IMG/VR virus record: IMGVR_UViG_3300006931_000018
Location: 1-40,191 of that record
From: a virus
Reading direction: 5' to 3' (one strand)
Length of the DNA: 40,191 nt
Made by a program: the position numbers and the translations under genes. Positions 24,485 through 32,297 of the stretch are shown here, piece after piece. Within the stretch, counting starts at the first letter, position 1. Each line of letters opens with the position of its first letter. Below the pieces are notes generated by a model. That model did no database searches and was not told the DNA's origin. It saw only the letters and a list, made by a program, of their open reading frames with translations.

Positions 24485-24512
24485 CCACGTCCTCCGGTTG
24501 GTTCAGTGGTTT

Positions 24513-24731
24513 TCATCCGAATGTTTTCCTCGCATCTGCTTCGTTGTCGAAAAGACGACAGCCCCACAGGGCGTTATTCTCCGGGCTATAGGTCGGCTCG
24601 TTTTTGAAATAGCTGGCGCAGGCTTCGCGCAAAGTAGTGGCCTCAACTTTGCCATGAAACATCGCGCCAGACCTTTGGCCGGACACTATGTAACCCTCTG
24701 ACCATATTTCGTATTCTTTTATATCGTTCAT
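24513..24731 (-). CDS. Small protein, unknown function
   Basis: It encodes 72 residues, a mixed alpha/beta fold starting MNDIKEYEIWSEGYIVSGQR. It has the flavour of small phage accessory proteins, but I recognise no family. Its ATG overlaps the upstream stop by four bases; a 28-base gap follows. Confidence 0.58.
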   Translation of the reverse strand: MNDIKEYEIWSEGYIVSGQRSGAMFHGKVEATTLREACASYFKNEPTYSPENNALWGCRLFDNEADARKTFG

Positions 24732-25522
24732 TTGGCGGTTGGCTCAGTGGTGGGTGGGGCTTGGATGGCGGCGATCGCGCACTCAACAATCGAGTCGTAG
24801 ACTTCCTGCAAACTGGCGTCGCTCGGGCCAAATGGTTCGTAAGCGATCTTGTGCAAAACTTCTTTCAACCGCTTCCGATCCGCCTCCGCTGACGCCGACT
24901 GCTGTGTGGCTGACGCAAGCTGGGCGGTGAGGTCGGCGATGGTGGCTTCGGTGTTTGTTAGTGGCACTACTCTCAAGCCCATGACCAAGGCGTTTTGAGC
25001 AATCCGCCTAGGGTCGATATGTTCGGTTTTGTAGGTGACAGGATGCGCGATGCCATTGAGCGCGGTTCGCAACGCCACGATGCAGTCTCGCTCTTTCGCC
25101 AGCTTCCCCTCGCACTGCGCGAGCTTGGCTTCGGCGGCGGTCCAGCCAGCGGCGTGCTGTTGAATGGCGATTTTCTGCGTCTCAATGACGCCCGCGAAAT
25201 GGTCGCGAACAAACTCCACTTCCTTCAACCGCTCCTCGCACTGCGCCAACGCGGCGCGGGCGGTGGCGAGTTCGGTTTCGTATTTGGCGAATGTCTCAGC
25301 GTCTAACTTTTGGTGTTCGTCGTACTCTTTCCACCATGCAGCCTCCGCCTTCGCTATCTCGGCTGCAACGTGGGCGGCGATCAGTTCAAGGCATCGCTCC
25401 TCCTGATTTTCCTTTCGATAGCACATGGGGACTAGGTTGAGCGCATCGAGTAGCAGTTGGTCAGCTGCGCTCGGCTCCGGCGCGGTACGCTGATGCGCGT
25501 CTGACGGGGTGGGTTGGTTCAT
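24728..25522 (-). CDS. Coiled-coil protein, unknown function
   Basis: It encodes 264 residues. A Pro-rich N-terminus (MNQPTPSDAHQRTAPEPS) is followed by long charged coiled coils (EIAKAEAAWWKEYDEHQKLD to ~155, and a second near 205-230). Such proteins are common in phage early operons and may bind other proteins. The domain boundaries are visible only as composition. Its stop overlaps the next gene's start. Confidence 0.6.
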   Translation of the reverse strand: MNQPTPSDAHQRTAPEPSAADQLLLDALNLVPMCYRKENQEERCLELIAAHVAAEIAKAEAAWWKEYDEHQKLDAETFAKYETELATARAALAQCEERLKEVEFVRDHFAGVIETQKIAIQQHAAGWTAAEAKLAQCEGKLAKERDCIVALRTALNGIAHPVTYKTEHIDPRRIAQNALVMGLRVVPLTNTEATIADLTAQLASATQQSASAEADRKRLKEVLHKIAYEPFGPSDASLQEVYDSIVECAIAAIQAPPTTEPTAK

Positions 25523-25525
25523 TGG

Positions 25526-25714
25526 TTAAATGGGTCGCGTGCGGCTCATCGCTTGGTGGTAGCATTTTTCTCCGCCTAAACTTGTTGTCACCGAGACGCC
25601 TCCCTCGGGCCGGAAGCCTTGGGCCGCGTGGGCTTCGATGCGTGCGCGCAATACATCTGGGCGGAAATGCTCCTCCACGAAGTATTCGTACTTAACTGGT
25701 TTTTCGTTGCTCAT
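25526..25714 (-). CDS. DUF1737-like small protein
   Basis: It encodes 62 residues. EAHAAQGFRPEGGVSVTTS followed by CYHQAMSR resembles the GW-plus-GG-plus-QAM signature of DUF1737, a small family of unknown function seen in phages and bacteria. The match is partial. It lies 3 bases upstream of the coiled-coil gene. Confidence 0.5.
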   Translation of the reverse strand: MSNEKPVKYEYFVEEHFRPDVLRARIEAHAAQGFRPEGGVSVTTSLGGEKCYHQAMSRTRPI

Positions 25715-25715
25715 A

Positions 25716-26096
25716 TTATTTTCCTCCGGCCATCCGTGAAGCGTGAGGCAGGGCGGTGGTGTCGAGTTCCCGCTTCGCCTTCGCCACGGCCTCCATGAAG
25801 TTTGCGCCGGTCGCGATCCATGGGTTCGTACTCATTACGTGAGCCGGAGCCTTTACGTGGAAGTCGATGTTCCCGACGTTTGCCTCAATCCATTCGATGA
25901 GTTCAGCGCCAGCGATGAGCTTATCGAGCAGGTCAATGCTGGTCATCACGGCTACCTCAGGTCCGCCGGGTCGGCTTTGCATACGCGAGAAGGCCACATC
26001 GGCCTTGGCTTGTTCTAGGACGGTCTTGGGTGTGGTTTTAGAGGGCATAATTGTGTGCAGAATGCGGAGCGGTTTGGGGTGAGATAGATGCTTCAT
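25716..26096 (-). CDS. Hypothetical protein, last in the four-base-overlap chain
   Basis: It encodes 126 residues from ATG 26096 (ATGA). A second ATG at 26048 (MPSKTTPKTVLEQAKADVAF) would make a shorter protein, but the overlap favours the upstream start. It has a helical body (SIDLLDKLIAGAELIEWIEA). No family is recognised. Confidence 0.6.
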   Translation of the reverse strand: MKHLSHPKPLRILHTIMPSKTTPKTVLEQAKADVAFSRMQSRPGGPEVAVMTSIDLLDKLIAGAELIEWIEANVGNIDFHVKAPAHVMSTNPWIATGANFMEAVAKAKRELDTTALPHASRMAGGK

Positions 26097-26356
26097 CCCT
26101 TCTCCTTCCCGTCGTTAAGCGGCGCGCTAGGCATGGGGACGATGGCGGGCTCGATTTCGTCGCGAGTTACCCAGAAATGATTCGGGTAGTTGTCGGTCTT
26201 CACGAGGTGCCAATGCTGGCTATCGCATTCGATCACCGTTCCGGTTTCGCCTTTCTCCGCAAAGAGCCTGCCTGGGTGTTCTTCGCAGGGCGGTTCGGTC
26301 AGCGTGCGCGTGAAGCGAATGCGAGCGCCTACCATGAGTTGTTCCGTCGGGCTCAT
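26093..26356 (-). CDS. Small beta-barrel-like protein
   Basis: It encodes 87 residues. VGARIRFTRTLTEPPCEEH, GETGTVIECDSQHWHLVKTD and HFWVTRDEIEP look like strands of a small SH3/KOW-type barrel. This could be a nucleic-acid or protein-binding module. ATGA overlaps at both ends. Confidence 0.6.
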   Translation of the reverse strand: MSPTEQLMVGARIRFTRTLTEPPCEEHPGRLFAEKGETGTVIECDSQHWHLVKTDNYPNHFWVTRDEIEPAIVPMPSAPLNDGKEKG

Positions 26357-26637
26357 CGCCGTTCCTCCCGTGCAGTGGGCTGTTTCATTTCCTCGGTCGG
26401 CTCCTCCATTTGCTTAAGATCGCAGTGGGTCCAAAGCAGTGGCGCTGTTTGCTGGTAACAAATTCCAATTGAGCAATTGCGCCAGCCCTGCCGCTTTACC
26501 TTCCAGCCGACGGAAATGAATGCGCCCGTTTCTTCATCAGTCGTAAAGTATTCCTGCCAAGTCCAAATTTGACCCTCGCAATCTCCGTCCGACCGCGTTG
26601 CTGGCTTTTCTTTTGTTTTAAACCAAGCGTTCTTCAC
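26353..26637 (-). CDS. Hypothetical protein, GTG start
   Basis: It encodes 94 residues from GTG 26637, which overlaps the previous stop (GTGA); the longer frame upstream has no such support. It is aromatic-rich (VKNAWFKTKEKPATRSDGDC, WTWQEYFTTDEETGAFISVG) with several Cys. No family is recognised. Confidence 0.58.
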   Translation of the reverse strand: MKNAWFKTKEKPATRSDGDCEGQIWTWQEYFTTDEETGAFISVGWKVKRQGWRNCSIGICYQQTAPLLWTHCDLKQMEEPTEEMKQPTAREERR

Positions 26638-26990
26638 AGCGCATCCTTTCCGTTGTGCTCGGCGGCGTGGGCGCGAAGGAGGGCGTAACAAGCCGCGCGG
26701 GCGAACGGCCCGAACCCGTCATAGCAGAACGGATGAGAACAGTCCTGGTCCTTGAAATACGTCAGGCGCTGGAGCGCCGAGTTGTACTTGTAGCAGCCTC
26801 CGTCCTTTTCGAGCAGTGGCAAAACCGCGTCGGCGCTGGTCGCGAACGTTGGTCCGAAAGCAAGGTAGCTATTGCCGCGAATCCACTCGTAAGCTTCGGC
26901 GTTTGGTCCGGTGTTGCGAACCCAGCCAGCGACTTTCTCAGCCACTAAAGTCGACAGCTCCGCGTCCGTTAATTGTTCGATGTCATTCAT
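26634..26990 (-). CDS. Phage ABA-sandwich-type protein
   Basis: It encodes 118 residues from ATG 26990 (ATGA). LSTLVAEKVAGWVRN, FGPTFATSADAVLPLLEKDG and ARAACYALLRAHA match the pattern of the phage ABA sandwich domain family, a small alpha-beta fold of unknown function common in phage early operons. Related in style to the gene at 29192-29512. Confidence 0.68.
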   Translation of the reverse strand: MNDIEQLTDAELSTLVAEKVAGWVRNTGPNAEAYEWIRGNSYLAFGPTFATSADAVLPLLEKDGGCYKYNSALQRLTYFKDQDCSHPFCYDGFGPFARAACYALLRAHAAEHNGKDAL

Positions 26991-27169
26991 GGTTGTTTGG
27001 TGGCGGTGTGGGTAAATAAACAACTCCAGTGGGTCATGCCGAAGCCGCCATTGACGTAGCGAAAGCCAAACAAGCCAACTAGACACGTCCCATCCAGAAT
27101 CACGGCTTCTTCCTCTTTGCCGCGTTTATAACACAGGAGGCCTTTTGTTGGTTCGGGGTGTATATTCAT
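26987..27169 (-). CDS. Small protein, unknown function
   Basis: It encodes 60 residues, beta-rich (EAVILDGTCLVGLFGFRYVN). Both ends overlap their neighbours by four bases (ATGA). No family is recognised. Confidence 0.55.
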   Translation of the reverse strand: MNIHPEPTKGLLCYKRGKEEEAVILDGTCLVGLFGFRYVNGGFGMTHWSCLFTHTATKQP

Positions 27170-27417
27170 GTGGTGTTGGCGGTGCCGTTAGCGGCCTGAA
27201 GATTTGCTAGTGCCGTTATTAGGTTATCAAAAGTTCCAGGCAGTGGCTTTTCTTTAGACATACCCCATCCGAGCATAACCATCTCTTGGCACATATTGCC
27301 GGCGCAGCGCGCTACAGCTTCTAGTGCAGATTGCCTCAGCTCCGCATCCGTTAATCCTTCCGCGACGCTGAGTGCTGCCGGGGATGGGCCGGTGGGTTGG
27401 GTGGGGTCAGGGTTCAT
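27166..27417 (-). CDS. Small helical protein, unknown function
   Basis: It encodes 83 residues from ATG 27417, which overlaps the methyltransferase stop (ATGA); longer upstream frames lie in the methyltransferase. The N-terminus is Pro/Thr-rich, then helices (LTDAELRQSALEAVARCAGN). No family is recognised. Confidence 0.56.
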   Translation of the reverse strand: MNPDPTQPTGPSPAALSVAEGLTDAELRQSALEAVARCAGNMCQEMVMLGWGMSKEKPLPGTFDNLITALANLQAANGTANTT

Positions 27418-28235
27418 CGGCATAAGAATTTGATCCACCGGGAAGCCATCGCTTGTGCAATTCCTGGATAGGTCACGGCACGCTCTGCGGCACGGGTTTC
27501 TGATGGCGCGAGTTTGTTTTGGCCGCTGTCGGTTTGATTTGCCCAACGCGACAGCTTGCGCGGGGTTTCGGGACATTTATGGCAACGCACGTAACCTTTT
27601 CGATCCCGCCACGCAGAGCTTTCAGGTTCGCGTGTTGTGTTTCCGCACTTGGGACACACATGACGCGGTGCTACACGTTCGGTCGCGTGTAGCTGCGGGA
27701 GGCCGCGCAGCCAAAGCACGGTTGCTTTGCTTGCATCATCTCCGAAGTCGTATGGTTGCACAACTTGGCGAATCACGCCTTCAGGCTCGCCAATGCGCTC
27801 TCGGGCGTGGCCGTGCATCACGGGATTTTCCACGCAAAGCGGACCGTCGTATAGATCGAAGAAAGAACGAAAGAATGACGTGGCCCTATCCAGTTCTTCC
27901 CATTTTTTAGGATCACGACCATTGGCTTTCTTGCCGTCGCGATACAGTCGGAGCGCACCAGACAGCGCCATACGTGTGCAGGGAGGATGCGCAATAACCA
28001 AGTGCCACCGCTTGAGGCGCAACGCGTCGAGAGCGTCGCATTGGAGGTGATAATCAACCCGCCCATCGGAAGGAGGAGCGACATCGCACGAGACCGCGTT
28101 CACCCCGGAATATGCGTTGAAGGCTTCGCGGACCACGCCGGAGCATTCACAGGCAACCAATACATCGAGCGTCGCCTCCCCCTCCCTCTCGTCTGCGGTG
28201 GCGGGGAGCTGAGTGCTAGGAGTGGGGGCGGTCAT
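27414..28235 (-). CDS. DNA (cytosine-5) methyltransferase-like protein with zinc finger
   Basis: It encodes 273 residues. The SAM-binding start is LDVLVACECSGVVREAF (~23-39). The catalytic motif is HPPC (P84, P85, C86), and the ENP motif is at 136-138. A CPKC...CHKC zinc-finger-like pair (194-221) lies in the target-recognition region. These match phage C5 cytosine methylases, which methylate their own DNA, probably to resist host restriction. No partner restriction enzyme is seen. Its stop and start both overlap neighbours. Confidence 0.85.
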   Translation of the reverse strand: MTAPTPSTQLPATADEREGEATLDVLVACECSGVVREAFNAYSGVNAVSCDVAPPSDGRVDYHLQCDALDALRLKRWHLVIAHPPCTRMALSGALRLYRDGKKANGRDPKKWEELDRATSFFRSFFDLYDGPLCVENPVMHGHARERIGEPEGVIRQVVQPYDFGDDASKATVLWLRGLPQLHATERVAPRHVCPKCGNTTREPESSAWRDRKGYVRCHKCPETPRKLSRWANQTDSGQNKLAPSETRAAERAVTYPGIAQAMASRWIKFLCR

Positions 28236-28516
28236 TTCTTGCCTTTCTTTTTCTTTGCCGGCGGGTTTCTCAGCTCGTGAAACTTAGCTGGGTCGACCTT
28301 GTATCCGACAGCGTTTAGCTCTCTAGCCATCCAATCTATCCAGTGTTCCTCCGGAATTTCTTTCGCTTCCTGGTCACTCATATCTAATAAAATTCCGGTC
28401 CACGATTTAGCGTCGAGTTTGTTCATCGCGAACTGCACCAGCTCCTGAAGCTGGTCGCGCTGACGAACCAGCAGTTGAAGTTGCTCCTGTGTCGGGGGCG
28501 TCCAAGTGGTGCTCAT
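28232..28516 (-). CDS. Small helical, Lys-tailed protein
   Basis: It encodes 94 residues. It has a coiled-coil-like N-terminus (EQLQLLVRQRDQLQELVQFA), a central helical stretch and a poly-Lys tail (PAKKKKGKK). The tail could bind nucleic acid. No family is recognised. ATGA overlaps on both sides. Confidence 0.6.
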   Translation of the reverse strand: MSTTWTPPTQEQLQLLVRQRDQLQELVQFAMNKLDAKSWTGILLDMSDQEAKEIPEEHWIDWMARELNAVGYKVDPAKFHELRNPPAKKKKGKK

Positions 28517-28962
28517 AATTTCGTTTTCGACTGGCCGTTAAGGGCGGTGCGGAGGTCGGCCATGGCGGCCAATAAGGCATCAAGATTTTGCGGTTTCTTG
28601 TTTAATGATCCCTGCCATCCATCCCAAGCCGCCAGCGCCTTCTCGGCGGCGGATCGCAGGGCGGGGAGGCAAAGGGCCGCTCGCCTCTGCAACTCATCCT
28701 CTGCCCATTGTTGGGCTGACTCCACGCTGTTCCAGCCAAGATACACGACATCGCCCCACGGCGTTTCGTCAAAGCCGTAGCCGGGGTCATCCTTCCAGCT
28801 TTTCCAAGTCAGCAAGAATCGCCCAAATGGAGTTTCAGCAAAAGTGTGCGTGTAATAGCACGAACTGTTGGCCTCGGAGACGACAGACCAGTTTAATCTA
28901 GCCGCAGAGCCTGCCGCCGTTCCTCCTGGCGTCGGGTTGGTTGGGGTCTGTGGTGTGCTCAT
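28513..28962 (-). CDS. Hypothetical protein, Trp-rich
   Basis: It encodes 149 residues. A Pro/Thr/Ser N-terminus is followed by a beta segment (CYYTHTFAETPFGRFLLTWK), a Trp-rich stretch (LGWNSVESAQQWAEDELQRR) and C-terminal helices. Family not recognised. ATGA overlaps on both sides. Confidence 0.6.
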   Translation of the reverse strand: MSTPQTPTNPTPGGTAAGSAARLNWSVVSEANSSCYYTHTFAETPFGRFLLTWKSWKDDPGYGFDETPWGDVVYLGWNSVESAQQWAEDELQRRAALCLPALRSAAEKALAAWDGWQGSLNKKPQNLDALLAAMADLRTALNGQSKTKL

Positions 28963-29195
28963 GGTGCGTAGCGCCTAGCATCTGGTTCTTGCTCCTGGAA
29001 AAAGGCCCCGCCCTCGTATCTCGCCTTCTCCAGCAAGGCTTCCTGGGCCTCGTCGATTTCCTGGGCTGACAGGGGAATGTCCGAACAGAAATCCGATACT
29101 TCAAGTTGGCCAAAATGTTTAGAAACTTCCCCCTCCACTTCCGCCAAGACGAAGTGGGTGTTTCGGTCTAGTTCGATGGTTTTGGTGAATTTCAT
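28959..29195 (-). CDS. Small acidic protein, unknown function
   Basis: It encodes 78 residues from ATG 29195 (ATGA overlap). A beta N-terminus (MKFTKTIELDRNTHFVLAEV) and acidic helix (LSAQEIDEAQEALLEKARYE) are visible. No family is recognised. Confidence 0.58.
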   Translation of the reverse strand: MKFTKTIELDRNTHFVLAEVEGEVSKHFGQLEVSDFCSDIPLSAQEIDEAQEALLEKARYEGGAFFQEQEPDARRYAP

Positions 29196-29512
29196 TTGGT
29201 CTCGTCCCACAAATTAAGGGTGCGGAGGAACGCTTCGGCCCGTTGGGGGGCTGTGGCGTGGATAGCCATTGTCCCGTCGTGCCCGAGGATCGTGTGAAGG
29301 TGCTCTCGGAATAGCATGATGAAATGCCCGTCCTCTTGGTCGACCTGGCTCATCTCTGCCTCGTGCATCGCATTCAAATCGTTCGGGTAATCGGGAGCAT
29401 TGTCCCAATACGTGCTGAGGCCTTCGGGGTCGAAACAGGAGCGATTGCCCATGGTTGATTGCCGCCAGCCGCGGACTTTGGCGATGGCGATGCGTTGTGC
29501 TTTTTCGGTCAT
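29192..29512 (-). CDS. ABA-sandwich-type phage protein
   Basis: It encodes 106 residues. AQRIAIAKVRGWRQS, PDYPNDLNAMHEAEM and RAEAFLRTLNLWDE fit a pattern frequent in phage early proteins related to the ABA sandwich group. No function is known. ATGA overlaps on both sides. Confidence 0.66.
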   Translation of the reverse strand: MTEKAQRIAIAKVRGWRQSTMGNRSCFDPEGLSTYWDNAPDYPNDLNAMHEAEMSQVDQEDGHFIMLFREHLHTILGHDGTMAIHATAPQRAEAFLRTLNLWDETK

Positions 29513-30510
29513 GGGCGAAGTTGGCGGTTAATTTCATCCATCTTGGCGAGTGACTGCTTCAGTTCTAACTTGGCTGCGAATAGCTCTAGCCTGCCCTGAA
29601 TTTGCGGGCGCATCATCTCGGCCAACTGCTCTTTGGTGTACAGACCATGCTGAAGCGTGACGGCCCATTCCGAGCAGAGGACGGCGATCTCGGTGGCCAA
29701 GACTTGCGTTGAGGAAGGTTCGGCGCTCAGGGCTGCGCCCTGGCTTTCCGCCGTGGACTCCTCTTCTGCACACCGTTTCATGTCGGCCAGGGCCACCTCG
29801 TCTTTTTCAAAGAAACGAACCGGCGAAACTTTGATCGGACTTGATGCGCGGTAAATTTGCATCGCGGCAAACAAAGTGGAGCTGGCCGCTTCTAAGGCCT
29901 TACCCTTTTTACCGGCTAAAGTAACAACCCAACCCGCGCGGCAGTGAGTTGTGTCGCAGGTGTGCCAGGTGCTCATATCCAGAGCACCGGGCTTGGTCAC
30001 GGCAGAAAGAATCGTGGAGTGAATGTTCGGAATAGTCGGCGCATCGAACCACGATTTGCATTCTTCTTGGGCGACTGGTTTGGCGTTCTTTAAGTCGTAG
30101 CAGCCGGAGCAGCGGGAGCAGCCGGAGCAGTCGGAGCAGTCGGAGCAGCGGGAGCAGTCGGAGCAGCGGGAGCAGCCGGAGCAGTCGGAGCAGCCGTAGC
30201 AGTCGGAGCAGCCGTAGCAGTCGGAGCAGCGGGAGCAGTCGGAGCAGCGGGAGCAGCCGGAGCAGCGGGAGCAGCCGGAGCAGCCGTAGCAGTCGGAGCA
30301 GCGGGAGCAGTCGGAGCAGCGGGAGCAGCCGGAGCAGTCGGAGCAGCCGTAGCAGCGGGAGCAGCCGGAGCAGTCGTAGCACGCTTCGTTGCTCTCGTTC
30401 TGTTTTTCGAAATCAGGATGAAGCTTCGCGAAACCTGCCGAAACGCCGTTCTCGCTTTTGTCAGTGCGAGCCAGGAAGGCCAAGTAATCAGAATATATTT
30501 TGGTTTTCAT
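29509..30510 (-). CDS. Cysteine-triplet-repeat protein
   Basis: It encodes 333 residues. Residues 44-139 are 32 consecutive C-x-x triplets, with Cys at every third position. The second residue is only Ser or Tyr, and the third only Asp, Gly or Arg. The C-terminal domain (STWHTCDTTHCRAGWVVTLA, then FAAMQIYRASSPIKVSPVRF) is a separate globular part, also Cys/His-containing. The repeat could bind metals or form a stacked Cys ladder; neither is shown. ATGA overlaps on both sides. I know no characterised function for the repeat. Confidence 0.82.
   Translation of the reverse strand: MKTKIYSDYLAFLARTDKSENGVSAGFAKLHPDFEKQNESNEACYDCSGCSRCYGCSDCSGCSRCSDCSRCSDCYGCSGCSRCSGCSRCSDCSRCSDCYGCSDCYGCSDCSGCSRCSDCSRCSDCSDCSGCSRCSGCYDLKNAKPVAQEECKSWFDAPTIPNIHSTILSAVTKPGALDMSTWHTCDTTHCRAGWVVTLAGKKGKALEAASSTLFAAMQIYRASSPIKVSPVRFFEKDEVALADMKRCAEEESTAESQGAALSAEPSSTQVLATEIAVLCSEWAVTLQHGLYTKEQLAEMMRPQIQGRLELFAAKLELKQSLAKMDEINRQLRP
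30094..30381 (-). repeat. 9-bp tandem repeat encoding C-x-x triplets
   Basis: Each minus-strand unit is TGC, then TCC or TAC, then GAC, GGC or CGC. Thirty-two units are in phase with the reading frame. Variation is limited to a few single-base positions, so the array probably evolves by slippage or unequal recombination under selection on the Cys. Confidence 0.92.
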
Positions 30511-30767
30511 TCGGTTTTTGTAATTCTTTCCACGATGGCCCAGTGCTCGATGTTCCGGAATTCCGGCATTACTTCCGGCCCGGCAACTTCGTAAACGTAG
30601 GATTCGTCGCCAATGCTCCCGGTCACGCGGGCCATGGTTACGCCAGCCCGTGCCATTGCCATATCGGAGGCGGTCACGACCCGAAAGCCGTCAATAACCT
30701 TTCCGGAGTGCTCGGTTACAGCCGGCACGCGGTCCCGCTCCTTCAAAAGCGGCAATTGGTAGCTCAT
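30507..30767 (-). CDS. Small beta-rich protein, unknown function
   Basis: It encodes 86 residues, beta-strand rich (GKVIDGFRVVTASDMAMARA, SIGDESYVYEVAGPEVM). No family is recognised. ATGA overlaps on both sides. Confidence 0.6.
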   Translation of the reverse strand: MSYQLPLLKERDRVPAVTEHSGKVIDGFRVVTASDMAMARAGVTMARVTGSIGDESYVYEVAGPEVMPEFRNIEHWAIVERITKTE

Positions 30768-30949
30768 AAAGCCCCCTTCCTAGCCTTTTGCGGCTCAACG
30801 AGGGTCCAGCTAGCCCCCAGCGTCTTCACTGGCCTTAAAAGCTGCCTGATCGATGCGGCGAGGCCGGTAAACCCGTGGGCTTCGGCCTCCATCGCGGCGA
30901 GAAACAGCCGGCGGGTGGGTTCGGGGATGGATTGAATCGGCGGGTTCAT
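30764..30949 (-). CDS. Small helical protein, unknown function
   Basis: It encodes 61 residues with a helix-rich centre (RRLFLAAMEAEAHGFTGLAA). No family is recognised. ATGA overlaps on both sides. Confidence 0.57.
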   Translation of the reverse strand: MNPPIQSIPEPTRRLFLAAMEAEAHGFTGLAASIRQLLRPVKTLGASWTLVEPQKARKGAL

Positions 30950-31425
30950 GGCAAAACCTCCGCTGCTTCGGGTTTGAGAACTCGCGAGCGGTAAAGGCTA
31001 TCGATGCACAGTTTCACGTCCTCCAGAACGTCGCTTACGCTGTATCTTCCGCCCTGCTGGAAGTGCTCATGGTCCCACAAGTGGGCGTAATCACAGCCAA
31101 GTTCTACGCAGCGGAATCCCTCGGTGTGCCCGTGCTTTTTGTAGTAGGTGCAACCGCCGTGAAACTCGATCCTGTCCGTTTTTCCCATGTAGTCGTGGGT
31201 GATTCGGCCTTTGGCTTCGGGCTTGTACCGATAAACTTCGTCCTCCAGCCAAAGCGCCGCGAAGTCGGTCGCCTTGTCTTCGGCGATGAACACATAGAAG
31301 CACCATGTGCCCTGGCCTTGGTTGATGTAGCTTTCGCCGAGACCGTGAAGGCTGATTTGGAAGCTCACGTCACGGTAACGACCGCTCCACTTTTCGGCGC
31401 GGTCTAATTTGATTTCTTGGTTCAT
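30946..31425 (-). CDS. Hypothetical protein, Cys/His/aromatic-rich
   Basis: It encodes 159 residues (VSFQISLHGLGESYINQGQG, FHGGCTYYKKHGHTEGFRCV, LGCDYAHLWDHEHFQQGG). The His and Cys residues could bind metal, but no standard motif fits. No family is recognised. ATGA overlaps on both sides. Confidence 0.62.
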   Translation of the reverse strand: MNQEIKLDRAEKWSGRYRDVSFQISLHGLGESYINQGQGTWCFYVFIAEDKATDFAALWLEDEVYRYKPEAKGRITHDYMGKTDRIEFHGGCTYYKKHGHTEGFRCVELGCDYAHLWDHEHFQQGGRYSVSDVLEDVKLCIDSLYRSRVLKPEAAEVLP

Positions 31426-31778
31426 GCGCGGTCCTCCACTTGGCGTAGCCAGTTGCGAGCGTGGCCCAGGGCCAAGAGGACAGCGGCCTCTACGGTGTGC
31501 TCTTCGAAGCCTTTCACCTCAAACAGGGGATAAAGCCCCGGATAAGTGCATTTGATGCTCAGGGGAGACAGATATGCTTCGCCTTCCCCGCGCAGACGTG
31601 CAGCTCGCTTCTCGGCAAACGCCATCACTTGCGGGTCGCCTGAGTTGTTGCCGTCGATCCACGATTTGGCGGCCAACTTGAACCGCGCTTCAGCCATTTC
31701 GATTAGCCGCGCAACTTGCGTTCTATTCTTTGGGTTCAGGCTCATCGACCGAACCGGGATGGAAATAAAGCCGCTCAT
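31422..31778 (-). CDS. Hypothetical helical protein
   Basis: It encodes 118 residues from ATG 31778 (ATGA); the longer frame upstream overlaps the neighbour. Helical and basic (TQVARLIEMAEARFKLAAKS), with EEHTVEAAVLLALGHARNWL near the end. No family is recognised. Confidence 0.6.
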   Translation of the reverse strand: MSGFISIPVRSMSLNPKNRTQVARLIEMAEARFKLAAKSWIDGNNSGDPQVMAFAEKRAARLRGEGEAYLSPLSIKCTYPGLYPLFEVKGFEEHTVEAAVLLALGHARNWLRQVEDRA

Positions 31779-32071
31779 GACGCACCTCCTCGGGCCGCTG
31801 CGGTGGCATTGATCTCGGCGCGCTTGGCCAGCATCTTTGCTGTTTCGCTGGCAACGTAGGCGTTGCACGCGGCCAAGCACGCGCGAGGCGTTCCGGTTTC
31901 AAGGTTCCGGTGGCAGCAATGCCTCGCAAGCTGCGATGGGGTCGCTAGGTCGATTGCCGTGTAGTTGTAACGGTAGCCGACATCGAAGCGCATATCCGCC
32001 CCGAGTGATTCGAGTGTTTTATTCAGTTCGGCCACGTCGGCCTCTAGGCATTTTCCGGTGTATCTTTTCAT
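31775..32071 (-). CDS. Hypothetical protein, first in the four-base-overlap chain
   Basis: It encodes 98 residues from ATG 32071, just downstream of a weak AAGG-like site; the longer frame upstream is unsupported. It starts MKRYTGKCLEADVAELNKTL and has Cys/His residues at its centre (ARHCCHRNLETGTPRACLAA). No family is recognised. Confidence 0.6.
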   Translation of the reverse strand: MKRYTGKCLEADVAELNKTLESLGADMRFDVGYRYNYTAIDLATPSQLARHCCHRNLETGTPRACLAACNAYVASETAKMLAKRAEINATAAARGGAS

Positions 32072-32135
32072 GTTTCGTTTGCCTTGTTTTAAGAGCCGGC
32101 TCGCTCGTTTGGTTTTCCTGTTTCCTGACGAGAAA

Positions 32136-32261
32136 TTAAAGTTGCCAGTGATCGATAACGACGCAGGCGAGGACGCAGAAGAGAAGAGCGGCCAAGCATC
32201 CGACGACGCAGGCATTCCTCACTTGCTCGCCGCTGATCGGTTCCCTGTTCGTTTGCTTCAT
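32136..32261 (-). CDS. 41-residue membrane peptide
   Basis: The minus-strand frame encodes MKQTNREPISGEQVRNACVV followed by one hydrophobic Cys-containing helix and the end DHWQL. In-frame ATGs at 32270 and 32273 could extend it by up to four residues. It is the first gene after the leftward promoter. Membrane location is predicted from the hydrophobic segment. Confidence 0.52.
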   Translation of the reverse strand: MKQTNREPISGEQVRNACVVGCLAALLFCVLACVVIDHWQL

Positions 32262-32297
32262 GCGACCCATCATGCAAACCGACCAACCCCCGTCAAC

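Noticed and set aside
30094-30381. The repeat array looks like a CRISPR at first glance.
   Set aside because: Units are 9 bp with no spacers and no cas genes, and they stay in one reading frame.
29909-30382. Minus-strand frame made of Leu-Leu-Arg-Leu-Leu-Pro repeats.
   Set aside because: It is the shifted reading of the Cys-triplet repeat; the gene at 29509-30510 has coupled start and stop and a globular domain.
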